From positions 1,612,001 to 1,676,000 of the forward strand of contig OY969431.1 in NCBI GenBank assembly GCA_963699305.1: a stretch of 64,000 nt of DNA, written 5' to 3'. Under the pieces are notes generated by a model that saw nothing but the letters and a program-made list of their open reading frames with translations, did no database searches and was not told the DNA's origin. Below are positions 43,254 through 51,401 of this stretch, piece after piece. The translations under genes were made by a program, and so were the position numbers. The stretch comes from JBGQAS01 sp963699305. Its GTDB lineage: Bacteria > Chloroflexota > Anaerolineae > Anaerolineales > Anaerolineaceae. Within the stretch, counting starts at the first letter, position 1; each line of letters opens with the position of its first letter.

Positions 43254-44339
43254 TCAGGGAATGTATTTTATATCCACAATTCCAACAGCATTTTGAACAT
43301 CAATTTCCGATGCATCGGAATCCCCACAAAATTCCTTGCGGTCAAACCCGGCAGGCACATTCAAGAGTGATACTGCTGAAGATGAATTGACGCAAATTCT
43401 GGCATCTTTCGGGATGTAGATGGTCACCGCACTCGCAGCGCCTTCAATGACTCCGTGATATGTACCGTCGTTCGGCAACGTGATTTTCATGGTACCTGCA
43501 GCAATTTTGATATCAAAGTTCGTGAGATCCAATTTGCTCAAGTCAGCAACGATTTCCCCAGCCGCCAGTTCGACGGAAAGCTTCATGGGGACTGTCTCAT
43601 TAAGCTTGATATCCCATGAGTAATTTGATGTATCGAACGGGTAATAGGAATGTGAATCCTGCACCCGTAATGAAAAGGTGCCGGTATCGGCAGTAACCGA
43701 GCTGTTCTGGCTGAACCCTTCATTCTTTCGCAGGTCGATATCGCCTTCAAGAATATTTTTATCCTGGGCACCCCCGCTAATCATCAATGTGCCGGCTGCC
43801 ATCGAAATATTCCCCGAGGCGTTTTTTGCACCAGCCAAAGGCATGGTGATGGCTTCTGTTCGTTGCGGAGAACCGCCCGCGTACGACATGGCGAACCAAT
43901 AGATGCCAGCAACCATCGCCAGACCCACTAGAATACCGACCACCCAAGAGATCCACCCGCGGCGTCTGCCTATCAGCAGATCGAGACCGAGCGCGATGAT
44001 CAACACCGGCCACAAGCGGAAGGCAATGTTCCAGACCGAAACATGGATGTAATTGAAATTAGAGAGCAGGAACAATACTCCCAGTCCGGAAAGCAATACT
44101 GACCAGACAAATCCTCCGCGGTTTATGAAACCTTCAATACCGCCAATGACCAGCAACAAAGGCCATAATTTCAGCAATGTATCGATAGTGTCCCCTGCGA
44201 TCATGTGGGTGGTATTGAGGAACAGGAACACACCCACTGCGATCAGAAGCAGCGGCCAGAATATGTGGAAGTGACGCGGATGGCTCCGGGTTGGAACCTC
44301 CGATTTGGGTTCTGTGATAACTACAGGTTTTTCGTCCAT
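43254..44339 (-). CDS. LiaF/DUF5668-type membrane protein with toast-rack-like domain
   Basis: A 361-residue protein: a cytoplasmic N-terminus, then about five hydrophobic helices (FWPLLLIAVGVFLFL, LLKLWPLLLVIGGIEG, WSVLLSGLGVLFLLSN, LWPVLIIALGLDLLIG, ISWVVGILVGLAMVAGIYW), then a soluble repetitive beta domain of about 200 residues (ISMAAGTLMISGGAQDKNIL, LSVELAAGEIVADLSKLDL, FDIKIAAGTMKITLP). The repeated strand-turn pattern is the toast-rack/LiaF-like C-terminal fold. It is the last gene of a five-gene unit and starts 2 nt after the PspC gene ends. LiaF-type proteins act in sensing of cell-envelope stress, and this role is inferred here. Confidence 0.75.
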   Translation of the reverse strand: MDEKPVVITEPKSEVPTRSHPRHFHIFWPLLLIAVGVFLFLNTTHMIAGDTIDTLLKLWPLLLVIGGIEGFINRGGFVWSVLLSGLGVLFLLSNFNYIHVSVWNIAFRLWPVLIIALGLDLLIGRRRGWISWVVGILVGLAMVAGIYWFAMSYAGGSPQRTEAITMPLAGAKNASGNISMAAGTLMISGGAQDKNILEGDIDLRKNEGFSQNSSVTADTGTFSLRVQDSHSYYPFDTSNYSWDIKLNETVPMKLSVELAAGEIVADLSKLDLTNFDIKIAAGTMKITLPNDGTYHGVIEGAASAVTIYIPKDARICVNSSSAVSLLNVPAGFDRKEFCGDSDASEIDVQNAVGIVDIKYIP

Positions 44340-44340
44340 A

Positions 44341-44802
44341 TTATTTTTCTCCCCGGAAACCACGGACTAAAAGGAATACTCCAGCCAGGATCAAAATTGC
44401 CGGCCAGAGAACGATGTCTTTTACCCAGTGAATCCACTCGAAAGGCAGCGTATTTAGGATGGCAAAACCACCTACCACGATCAACCCAATACCAATGTAC
44501 AACGGCAGATTGGGATTGTTCTTATTTGCTGCTTCCCGGATTTCCTCACCCATCAAACGAGCTTTATCACCCACATCACTGGGTTGGATTACCGTTACGC
44601 CATCTTTTTCGGTCACTTTATCTTCCCGTGGGACAACAATCCAAAGGATGAGATAGAGCAACAATCCAACTCCGCTGGTAACGGCAAGCAGCACAAAAAA
44701 CAGCCGCACCCAGACCGGATCGATATTCAAATACGTTCCCAAACCAGAGCAAACGCCTCCCAGCATGGCGCCGGTGTGGTTTCTATATAATCGTTTGGTC
44801 AT
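44341..44802 (-). CDS. PspC domain protein
   Basis: A 153-residue PspC-family protein. The N-terminal PspC domain is clear (KRLYRNHTGAMLGGVCSGLGTYLNIDPVWVRLFFVLLAV and LYLILWIVVPRED). The middle is a hydrophilic linker, and the C-terminus holds two more membrane helices (LPLYIGIGLIVVGGFAIL and VLWPAILILAGVFLLVRGF). PspC proteins respond to membrane stress, and the C-terminal pair resembles the DUF5668 helices of its neighbours. It lies in one operon with the membrane proteins on either side. Confidence 0.88.
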   Translation of the reverse strand: MTKRLYRNHTGAMLGGVCSGLGTYLNIDPVWVRLFFVLLAVTSGVGLLLYLILWIVVPREDKVTEKDGVTVIQPSDVGDKARLMGEEIREAANKNNPNLPLYIGIGLIVVGGFAILNTLPFEWIHWVKDIVLWPAILILAGVFLLVRGFRGEK

Positions 44803-44814
44803 TTTTTCTCCTAA

Positions 44815-45468
44815 TTATTTGGCAGGTTTTCTGCGGATCAAGGTGAACACAATCAACCCTGCTCCAATCAATACCAGACCACCCGCCAGAATATAGCTCA
44901 TCCAGCCTTCCACGGAAGAAAGGAATGCGGCACCCATTACAAACAAAACTCCCGCTGGAATCCACGGCCATTTCATCGGCTTCGAGCCATTCGGAAGTAA
45001 TGCAACCAATGCAAAGGTAAGCGCAAAACCGAGGAACATGATACCGACCCCGCCTTCACCACCGACCAAGGCATCTGAAGCAACCAGAGCTGCAACAGAC
45101 ACCATCGTACCACCCGGAATAATTGCCCACCAATGGGTCTTGTCGAGAATGTAGATGATCCAGAAGCTCAACCCTATGCAGGCAAGAAAAATGGCAGCGC
45201 CCAGATCACCTGGGAAGCCGGGGATCATATCCAAACCGATCAGCCCGCCCAACCCAACGAGTGTTAACCCGGGGATGGCAGCCCACCAGTTTTGTTTGTT
45301 TGAAATCAACACAACCAGAAAAGCCACGCCGGCTGTTGCAAACAAGGCAGGGAAAATGAACTGCCACATGGGAGCATCGAATGGAAGAACTTCCAATTGC
45401 CGCAGAAGCAGCAAGCCGCCAAATACCAGGATGATCACACCTACTAAAATACGCCAATTCAGTTTCAT
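44815..45468 (-). CDS. Multi-helix membrane protein of the envelope-stress operon
   Basis: A 217-residue protein with eight predicted membrane helices arranged in pairs, starting LVGVIILVFGGLLLLRQLEVLPFDAPMWQFIFPALFATAGVAF. It has no soluble domain. The WP/LP-containing pairs resemble the DUF5668-like helices of the neighbouring genes, pointing to shared ancestry. The last residues are basic (RRKPAK), suggesting an inside C-terminus. It starts 20 nt after the end of the preceding gene. Function unknown, probably an accessory of the LiaF-like proteins. Confidence 0.7.
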   Translation of the reverse strand: MKLNWRILVGVIILVFGGLLLLRQLEVLPFDAPMWQFIFPALFATAGVAFLVVLISNKQNWWAAIPGLTLVGLGGLIGLDMIPGFPGDLGAAIFLACIGLSFWIIYILDKTHWWAIIPGGTMVSVAALVASDALVGGEGGVGIMFLGFALTFALVALLPNGSKPMKWPWIPAGVLFVMGAAFLSSVEGWMSYILAGGLVLIGAGLIVFTLIRRKPAK

Positions 45469-45488
45469 TTTTTTCTTCTCCTTGAAAA

Positions 45489-46292
45489 TTATTTTATATC
45501 CACCGTACCGACACCCGAATCAATTTTTATATCAACTTTATTCTTGGCTGTCTCATATTCAGCGGATTCATACACACTGCCATTCCATGGGAACCGGTTG
45601 TTATCCACTTTGTTGCCGGAAATCGCTGTGGATAGCTTGATGCGCGCAGCAACACCGTCTGGAACGGTTACATCGATCGATGCAGCACCAGCGGATATTT
45701 TGACGTTGGTAGTCCCTGCTTTCGCAGGCAGAATGACACGCGTGGAGCTTGCACCGGTGTCGATCTTCAAGTCTGTTACCTTTAACTCTCTCAGGTCCAG
45801 AGTAGTGTCACTAGCCCCGGATTCAACTTTGAGCGTCAAGGGTATCTTTTTGGTCAACCCAAGTTTCCAGGAAAATCCCATAGTGCCGAGTACGCCGGGG
45901 AAATTCTCCATCATCCGCGGATTGGCCTGTACCACCACGCGAGCATGTTTACCCTCCCGATCATCCCTCTGCTCGACTTCACCGGTAAAATTACCTTCCA
46001 GCAAAACTCCCTCAGCAACCGCCGTACCCACTTCCAGTTTACCGGCACCATGTTTCAAAATAATCTCGGCATCGGTAGCATTGCCCAGTTCCACCTTTCC
46101 GGTACTAGTTGGCAATGGTCGATGCTTGCTCGTCAACGTGGAAAAAATGAACCACAGACCCAACGAGATCAGGATGAACGGCCAAATAAGATTCCAGATA
46201 TTAACACCCTGGAACCAGCCCAAACTTGACGCTAGAAAAGCCAAACCGACGAGAAGGATCAACGCACCCCAGAAAAAGCTATGCCTGTTCAT
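45489..46292 (-). CDS. LiaF-like membrane protein with toast-rack-type domain
   Basis: A 267-residue protein with two N-terminal membrane helices (FFWGALILLVGLAFLASSLGW, NIWNLIWPFILISLGLWFIFS) and a soluble beta domain from about residue 70 (VELGNATDAEIILKHGAGKLEVGTAVAEGVLL, LDLRELKVTDLKIDTGASSTRVILPAKAGTTNVKISAGAASIDVTVP). This is the LiaF/DUF2154-like strand repeat. The first ATG overlaps the stop of the gene before it by 4 nt. It shares its layout with the last gene of the operon but has fewer membrane helices. The two are likely paralogs. Confidence 0.75.
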   Translation of the reverse strand: MNRHSFFWGALILLVGLAFLASSLGWFQGVNIWNLIWPFILISLGLWFIFSTLTSKHRPLPTSTGKVELGNATDAEIILKHGAGKLEVGTAVAEGVLLEGNFTGEVEQRDDREGKHARVVVQANPRMMENFPGVLGTMGFSWKLGLTKKIPLTLKVESGASDTTLDLRELKVTDLKIDTGASSTRVILPAKAGTTNVKISAGAASIDVTVPDGVAARIKLSTAISGNKVDNNRFPWNGSVYESAEYETAKNKVDIKIDSGVGTVDIK

Positions 46293-46819
46293 TTTGAATC
46301 CTTTCGCTTCAGGTTAAAGAATCCACGGATAAGGATCAAAACACCTGCGGCAACAAGTACAAGAGGCCAATAACTTTGCAGAACTCCACCTTCGAAATAA
46401 CCAAAAATCGAACCAAAAATGGCAAAGAAAATGGCAAACATGATCAACGATGAAATAATGGCATCCAGAAATTCCCGTGGCGAAAAGCGTTTTAGCCCGC
46501 TCAATAGCCAAGCCAGGAACATGCCAACACCGACAAAACCAGGGATGAGGGTCCAGAGAAATGACCAGGATTCCCAACGTCCGGATACGGCTTGATAGTA
46601 CAGGATACCTCCGATACCGCTCACAATGGATGCGGGGATTGCCATTTCCGGTGCTCCAACCAGGATGCCTAACACGAGCAACACAGCTCCGGCACCAATG
46701 ATGATAAATGGCCAACTTGGATGCAGGTCAAATTTGAAAAAATGTGTTGCAACAAACGCCAATCCTACTAAAATTAACACAATTCCGACTGATAAACTTG
46801 TTTTTCGATTAATGATCAT
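46289..46819 (-). CDS. Small polytopic membrane protein, first gene of the envelope operon
   Basis: A 176-residue protein with about six hydrophobic segments (SLSVGIVLILVGLAFVATHFF, WPFIIIGAGAVLLVLGILVG, AIPASIVSGIGGILYYQAV, FLWTLIPGFVGVGMFLAWLLSGL, LIMFAIFFAIFGSIFGY, WPLVLVAAGVLILIRGFFNL). The start is the ATG at 46819, which has the ribosome binding site GGAGGTA 5 nt upstream. It heads the five-gene minus-strand unit ending at 43254. Repeated WP-containing helix pairs as in its neighbours suggest a common origin. Function unknown. Confidence 0.7.
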   Translation of the reverse strand: MIINRKTSLSVGIVLILVGLAFVATHFFKFDLHPSWPFIIIGAGAVLLVLGILVGAPEMAIPASIVSGIGGILYYQAVSGRWESWSFLWTLIPGFVGVGMFLAWLLSGLKRFSPREFLDAIISSLIMFAIFFAIFGSIFGYFEGGVLQSYWPLVLVAAGVLILIRGFFNLKRKDSK

Positions 46820-46917
46820 ATTAATACCTCCGCCGAATATTTTTCCACTTCTATATAACGTAAAAAGCCCCCCAAGGTTGCGCACATATAATAAGTATTA
46901 ATGTTTTCATATCCCCC

Positions 46918-46945
46918 TTGACATTTTATCCAAGCAGAATAAAAT
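46918..46945 (+). promoter_or_regulatory. Promoter of cysK-cysE
   Basis: TTGACA (46918-46923) and TAAAAT (46940-46945) with a 16-nt spacer. The predicted start is near 46953, giving a 195-nt leader. Confidence 0.6.
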
Positions 46946-47010
46946 ATAAATTATATGAAATTAATCATAAATATTGAGCTGAGAAAAAATTGCATCTGTT
47001 ATTGTAAAAG

Positions 47011-47122
47011 GCGGGGTTACCGATAATATCGCGTTCCCATACAACTCACTCGACCGGATAAGACGCGATAACTGACCCCGCAGAATCAGGCAGGCGATGC
47101 GCCAGGTGAAATCTCCGGTCGA
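47011..47122 (+). ncRNA. Structured leader RNA upstream of cysK with predicted pseudoknot (riboswitch candidate)
   Basis: An outer helix pairs GCGGGGTTA (47011-47019) with TGACCCCGC (47073-47081), 9 bp with one G-U. An inner helix pairs TATCGCGT (47027-47034) with ACGCGATA (47063-47070), 8 bp. The apical loop contains TCGACCGGA (47050-47058), which is perfectly complementary to TCCGGTCGA (47114-47122), lying about 14 nt before the ribosome binding site (aggaag). A third small hairpin GGCG-ATG-CGCC is at 47093-47103. Loop-to-downstream pairing next to the ribosome binding site is the design of several translational riboswitches. It does not match the T-box or SAM-I consensus that I can recall. 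The ligand could be cysteine, O-acetylserine, SAM or another sulfur metabolite, which is inference only. Confidence 0.55.
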
Positions 47123-47147
47123 TGTTGTTTTAATAAGCAGGAAGAAC

Positions 47148-48080
47148 ATGAAAATAGCACATGATGTCACACAATTGGTGGGAAACACCCCCCTAGTCCG
47201 TATAAACTCTCTGACAAAAGGATTGAACATCGAAGTGGTTGCAAAGTTGGAATACTTCAATCCATCTCACAGCGTCAAGGATCGCATTGGCGTTGCCATG
47301 ATCGACGCGGCTGAAATATCCGGCAAACTGACCAAGGACTCGATCATTATCGAACCCACCAGTGGAAATACCGGTATTGCGCTGGCTTTTGTTGCGGCTG
47401 CCCGGGGTTATCGCTGTGTTCTAGTGATGCCGGATACGATGAGCAAGGAACGCCGCATGCTTCTCAAAGCGTACGGTGCCGAGCTGATCCTATCCCCGGG
47501 TGCGGAAGGCATGCCGGGAGCTATAAAAAAAGCGGAAGAAATAGCCAAAAGCGATCCGCTCTATTTTATGCCCCAGCAATTCGATAATCCCGCCAATCCG
47601 GAGACCCATCGAAAAACGACCGCGGAAGAAATATGGAAGGATACGGATGGAAAAGTCGATTTCGTCGTGGTGGGTGTGGGCACCGGAGGGACCATTACCG
47701 GGATTGGTGAAGTCCTTAAGAATCGTAAACCTGGTGTTAAAATAATTGCGGTCGAGCCGGACGCTTCTCCGGTATTATCCGGGGGTGCCAAGGGACCTCA
47801 CCCCATCCAAGGGATCGGCGCAGGGTTTATCCCTTCCATCCTCAATGTAAAAATCTATGATGAAATCATCCGTGTCAAAAATGAAGATGCTTTCAAGACG
47901 GCACGCACAATGGCTACTAAAGAAGGATTGTTGGTAGGGATATCTTCTGGCGCCGCAATGTGGGCTGCCTTGCAAATTGCACAACGCAAAGAAAACGAAG
48001 GAAAAATGATCGTGGTGATCATCCCATCCTTCGGTGAAAGATACTTGAGCACAGCATTATATGCCGACCTCGTTGAATAA
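47148..48080 (+). CDS. cysK: Cysteine synthase A (O-acetylserine sulfhydrylase)
   Basis: A 310-residue PLP enzyme that makes cysteine from O-acetylserine and sulfide. Signature segments: DVTQLVGNTPLVRIN, LEYFNPSHSVKDRIG (PLP lysine in SVKDR), EPTSGNTGIALAFVAAARGY (substrate-binding loop), FVVVGVGTGGTITGIGEVL (PLP phosphate loop), GIGAGFIPS and EGLLVGISSGAAMWAAL. The family's usual length fits. The ATG at 47148 follows AGGAAG and lies directly downstream of the structured leader. It overlaps cysE by 20 nt, so both enzymes of the cysteine synthase complex are made together. Confidence 0.94.
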   Translation: MKIAHDVTQLVGNTPLVRINSLTKGLNIEVVAKLEYFNPSHSVKDRIGVAMIDAAEISGKLTKDSIIIEPTSGNTGIALAFVAAARGYRCVLVMPDTMSKERRMLLKAYGAELILSPGAEGMPGAIKKAEEIAKSDPLYFMPQQFDNPANPETHRKTTAEEIWKDTDGKVDFVVVGVGTGGTITGIGEVLKNRKPGVKIIAVEPDASPVLSGGAKGPHPIQGIGAGFIPSILNVKIYDEIIRVKNEDAFKTARTMATKEGLLVGISSGAAMWAALQIAQRKENEGKMIVVIIPSFGERYLSTALYADLVE

Positions 48081-48864
48081 CCCTTCACCCCTCGAACCCT
48101 GTGCCGATGGCGAAACGCAACCCCATCTGCGAGGTCCATTTGCCAGAATGCGCGGCGACATCCGAGCGGTTTTCGACCGGGATCCTGCAGCACGCAACGT
48201 ATTCGAGATCCTATTTTCTTACGCGGGGTTGCACGCCATCTGGGGATATCGGTTTGCCCATTGGTTTTGGACCCACCACATGAAAAACCTTGCACGCTGG
48301 TTCTCGCAGGTGAACCGCTTTTTTACCGGTGTGGAAATCCACCCGGGAGCTGTCATCGGGGAAGGCTTTTTCATCGATCATGGTATGGGAGTCGTGATCG
48401 GCGAAACAACTGTCATCGGGCGTAACGTCACCCTGTACCACGAGGTGACCCTCGGTGGTGTGAGCAATGAAAAAGGAAAACGGCATCCGACCATTGAAAA
48501 CGGTGTGGTGATCGGTACGGGAGCCAAGGTCCTGGGCAATATCACCATCGGACGCTGCAGCCGGATTGGCGCTAATGCAGTGGTCGTGAAATCGGTACCG
48601 CCCAATTCGGTGGTTGTCGGAGTGCCGGGTCAGGTGGTGGAGCGCAGCAAGCCACAATCCGCTGAGAAACCGGATCTGCATCATGACTTGCTCCCGGATA
48701 CGTTGGGCGACTCACTTGGTCAGGTCTTGAAGAGACTTGACGCCGTGGAAGCTTCATTAAAAAAGCAATCCATTGACCTAGTAAAGCTCAATGGAGACGA
48801 TAAAACGCACAAGGTCCATCCGCCGGATCACGGCGTCTGGCATGGAGAAGATTTCAGCATCTAA
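48061..48864 (+). CDS. cysE: Serine O-acetyltransferase
   Basis: A 267-residue left-handed beta-helix acyltransferase that forms O-acetylserine for cysK. It has an N-terminal helical part (MRGDIRAVFDRDPAARNVFEILFSYAGLHAIWGYRFAHWFW), then hexapeptide repeats with the catalytic His block GVEIHPGAVIGEGFFIDHGMGVVIGETTVIG, VTLYHEVTLGG and GAKVLGNITIGRCSRIGANAVV. The ending is a longer tail of about 60 residues after the helix (RLDAVEASLKKQSIDLVK) that reaches beyond the short CysK-docking tail of enteric enzymes. It overlaps cysK by 20 nt and is followed by a terminator. Confidence 0.93.
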   Translation: MPTSLNNPSPLEPCADGETQPHLRGPFARMRGDIRAVFDRDPAARNVFEILFSYAGLHAIWGYRFAHWFWTHHMKNLARWFSQVNRFFTGVEIHPGAVIGEGFFIDHGMGVVIGETTVIGRNVTLYHEVTLGGVSNEKGKRHPTIENGVVIGTGAKVLGNITIGRCSRIGANAVVVKSVPPNSVVVGVPGQVVERSKPQSAEKPDLHHDLLPDTLGDSLGQVLKRLDAVEASLKKQSIDLVKLNGDDKTHKVHPPDHGVWHGEDFSI

Positions 48865-48888
48865 CCGACCTTTTAGGCCGGTTTTTTA
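48864..48888 (+). terminator. Intrinsic terminator of cysK-cysE
   Basis: Stem ACCGACC / GGCCGGT with one A-C mismatch, followed by TTTTTT, directly after the cysE stop and before the convergent CAP gene. Confidence 0.75.
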
Positions 48889-49887
48889 TTCTTGTGGTTT
48901 TTTCGGTTTCTGACGGATGAGGGAGAGCATAACCACTACTGACAGACCGACGGCACAAACAACCACGATGATGATGCCTAGGGTCCGCCGATCCAAACCG
49001 GATGCAATACCTGCTGCCGGTTCTGGTGTGATGGTGGGTGTTGCGGTCCTTGTCGGGACAACAGTCATCATCCCTAACGGTGGCGTTGGAGTACGAGTAG
49101 GTGGGATGGGCGAAGAGGTTATTGTTGGTGAAACTGTAGGCGTCAGGGAGGGTTGGATCAGCAGTTTATCCCCCGGCCATATGTCATTGGAAAGAGTCAT
49201 GCCACTCTGTTTCATGATCTGTTCTTCATATGATGTCATATCGGGATGTGGACCAAAATAGGCGACCGCGATAGCCCACAGAGTTTGTCCGGCTAATACT
49301 TCATGATAGATGGTCCCATCCGCAAGTGGTGTGGAAGTGATGATGGGACTCACCATGTTGCTTATTGTTGACACAGGTGTAATGTTGGGATCTGTTGTAT
49401 TGACTGCGTTATAACCCCTGATACAACCTGCATGAACAATATAATATTCATAATCCGGGCCACGAACAACGGCTGCACCAATTTCCTTATATTGCTCTTT
49501 CGATGCAGGCCATTGATGTTGCTCATCTTCCCAGTAGGGAATTAATTCTGCTATGGAAAAACCGCCAGAACTTCTTGCCCAATTTTCCGTAGCACAAATA
49601 GCTTTTCCGCCTCCATATCCAGCAGCCATCATTCTACCTTCTACATTACCAATATGTCCATCTGTGTTATTGGCTGCCATGAATTCAGCAGTCCAAAGAG
49701 CTGTGCTCATTAAAATCGAGTTTACCGTGAGCGGAGCATAACCGTAACGGTTTACCCGCCAGTCATTTATTAAATTAATTAAATCCTGTGCAGTAATTGA
49801 AGCAGCAATAACCTGTTGACGAGGGGGGATTAACGCCAACACTAAACCAAAAATAACAAATAATGCTAGAAATGTTCTTCGTTTCAT
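48886..49887 (-). CDS. CAP/SCP-domain protein with LysM and C-terminal membrane anchor
   Basis: A 333-residue exported protein. Signal peptide FLALFVIFGLVLALI with a basic start; a CAP (SCP/PR1) domain at about residues 30-165 (LINLINDWRVNRYGYAPLTVN, ATENWARSSGG, IGAAVVRGPDYEYYIVHAGC); a LysM domain at about 200-245 (YHEVLAGQTLWAIAVAYFG, IWPGDKLLI); a Thr/Pro-rich linker; and one C-terminal helix (LGIIIVVVCAVGLSVVVML) with basic tail. LysM binds peptidoglycan, and CAP domains bind lipids or act in extracellular defence and adhesion. The start at 49887 gives a good signal peptide, whereas the upstream extension does not. It follows lpd by 7 nt. Confidence 0.82.
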   Translation of the reverse strand: MKRRTFLALFVIFGLVLALIPPRQQVIAASITAQDLINLINDWRVNRYGYAPLTVNSILMSTALWTAEFMAANNTDGHIGNVEGRMMAAGYGGGKAICATENWARSSGGFSIAELIPYWEDEQHQWPASKEQYKEIGAAVVRGPDYEYYIVHAGCIRGYNAVNTTDPNITPVSTISNMVSPIITSTPLADGTIYHEVLAGQTLWAIAVAYFGPHPDMTSYEEQIMKQSGMTLSNDIWPGDKLLIQPSLTPTVSPTITSSPIPPTRTPTPPLGMMTVVPTRTATPTITPEPAAGIASGLDRRTLGIIIVVVCAVGLSVVVMLSLIRQKPKKPQE

Positions 49888-49894
49888 TTGATCA

Positions 49895-51292
49895 TCACGC
49901 CTGAATGGATTGTCCCATGGCGGCATGGGCGGCATCCATGATCACCTCGCTCAACGTGGGGTGCGCATGGATATTGCGGGCAATATTTTCGATCGTCAAC
50001 TCGTTTGCCTGGGCAAGACTGATCTCCGGGAGCAGTTCACAGACTTCCGGTCCGATCAAATGTGCTCCAAGGATCTCGCCCTGCTTTTCGCCAACTATCA
50101 ACTTGGCAAATCCGGCATAGTCACCCAGTCCGAGTGCTTTTCCATTTGCCTGGAAGTTAAATTTACCGATTTTTACCAACAAGCCTTTTTCCTTGGCTTG
50201 GGCTTCGGTGTAACCAAAGGACGCCACCTGTGGCATGCTGTAGATGGCGCGCGGTATCATGGTGTAATCCAGAGGTTGGGTATCCATGCCGGCGATGCTT
50301 TCAGCGCAAAGGAGCGCTTGAGCAGTGGCAACATGCGCCAGCAGCAATTTTCCGGTCACGTCACCAATCGCCCAAATGCCGGGAATATTGGAAGCCATGT
50401 GTTCATTTACATCGATGTACTTTCGTTCCGTTAATTTCACTCCCAGGTCTTCGAGTCCAAGGTCCCCCGTATTGGGTTTGAACCCTGCTGCTACGAGCAT
50501 TTGCTCAGCTTCGATCTCCTGTTCGCCGTCCGTTGTGGAAATCTTCGCTTTCACCCCGGAACCATTGGCTTTCACGGAAAGAACCTTGCTGCCTGTGAGT
50601 AATTGGATACCGCGTTTCGATAATGATTTTGCAAGTTCATTGCTGATTTCTTCATCCTCTGTCGGTGCAACCCGCGGCAGCATCTCGATAACGGTGACCT
50701 TAATGCCATACACGTTCCAAATGGAGGCAAATTCCAAACCCAGCGCTCCCGCGCCGATGATAATGGCTGAAGCGGGCAATTTCTCCTGCAGGATGGCTTC
50801 CAAATAAGTAATGATTTTTTGACCATCTACGTTTACTCCGGGAATGGCACTGGCATGCGACCCGGTTGCCACGACGATGTTCTTTGCTTTTAGTTCTTCC
50901 GCCTTGGGCGCACCGTTCATGACCAGCACCGTATCCCTGGCAGTCAAACGGGCATTCCCCATAAAGACGGTGATGTTATTCTTTTTCATCAGGAAACCCA
51001 CACCGCGTGATAACCGGTCTGCCACCTGGCGGCTGCGTTTTACCGCCACAGAGTAATCCAACGTGAGTTTTTCAAAACCAATACCAAAATCCTTGGCGTG
51101 ATCCTTTAACAGATGAGCTAGTTCGGCATTCTTCAACAGGGATTTTGTCGGAATGCAGCCCACATTCAGGCATACGCCTCCGAGCGATTTTTTCTCAACG
51201 ATGGCTGTCTTTAAACCCAATTGTGCACAACGGATGGCACAAACATATCCACCCGGACCCGACCCAATCACGACAACATCAAATTCATTCAT
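49895..51292 (-). CDS. lpd: Dihydrolipoyl dehydrogenase
   Basis: A 465-residue flavoprotein disulfide reductase that reoxidises dihydrolipoamide for 2-oxoacid dehydrogenase or glycine cleavage complexes. It has the FAD motif FDVVVIGSGPGGYVCAI, the redox cysteines GGVCLNVGCIPTKSL (CxxxxC), the NAD motif AIIIGAGALGLEFA, GIWAIGDVTGKLLLAH, and the C-terminal dimer-interface HAHPTLSEVIMDA, whose His-Glu pair is the catalytic base system. The length fits the family. No other dehydrogenase complex gene is nearby, so its partner complex is elsewhere. Confidence 0.94.
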   Translation of the reverse strand: MNEFDVVVIGSGPGGYVCAIRCAQLGLKTAIVEKKSLGGVCLNVGCIPTKSLLKNAELAHLLKDHAKDFGIGFEKLTLDYSVAVKRSRQVADRLSRGVGFLMKKNNITVFMGNARLTARDTVLVMNGAPKAEELKAKNIVVATGSHASAIPGVNVDGQKIITYLEAILQEKLPASAIIIGAGALGLEFASIWNVYGIKVTVIEMLPRVAPTEDEEISNELAKSLSKRGIQLLTGSKVLSVKANGSGVKAKISTTDGEQEIEAEQMLVAAGFKPNTGDLGLEDLGVKLTERKYIDVNEHMASNIPGIWAIGDVTGKLLLAHVATAQALLCAESIAGMDTQPLDYTMIPRAIYSMPQVASFGYTEAQAKEKGLLVKIGKFNFQANGKALGLGDYAGFAKLIVGEKQGEILGAHLIGPEVCELLPEISLAQANELTIENIARNIHAHPTLSEVIMDAAHAAMGQSIQA

Positions 51293-51401
51293 TTATGAAG
51301 CCTCAACAGTCAATTTCATCTTCAACACCGGGGCATTCCCGGCGCCGAAGACAGATTATACACATTTTTCAGTAAAAGGTATTTTTTGGGTAACCCAGAA
51401 A

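Larger units (their letters stand above)
46820..47147. other. Divergent intergenic region holding cysK promoter and leader
   Basis: No gene is seen in this 328-nt stretch. The left part carries the ribosome binding site of the minus-strand operon. The right part carries a plus-strand promoter and the structured leader RNA listed separately. Confidence 0.6.

Noticed and set aside
47011..47122. T-box or SAM-I riboswitch as identity of the cysK leader
   Set aside because: Neither the T-box GGGTGGNACCGCG block nor the SAM-I core elements are present.
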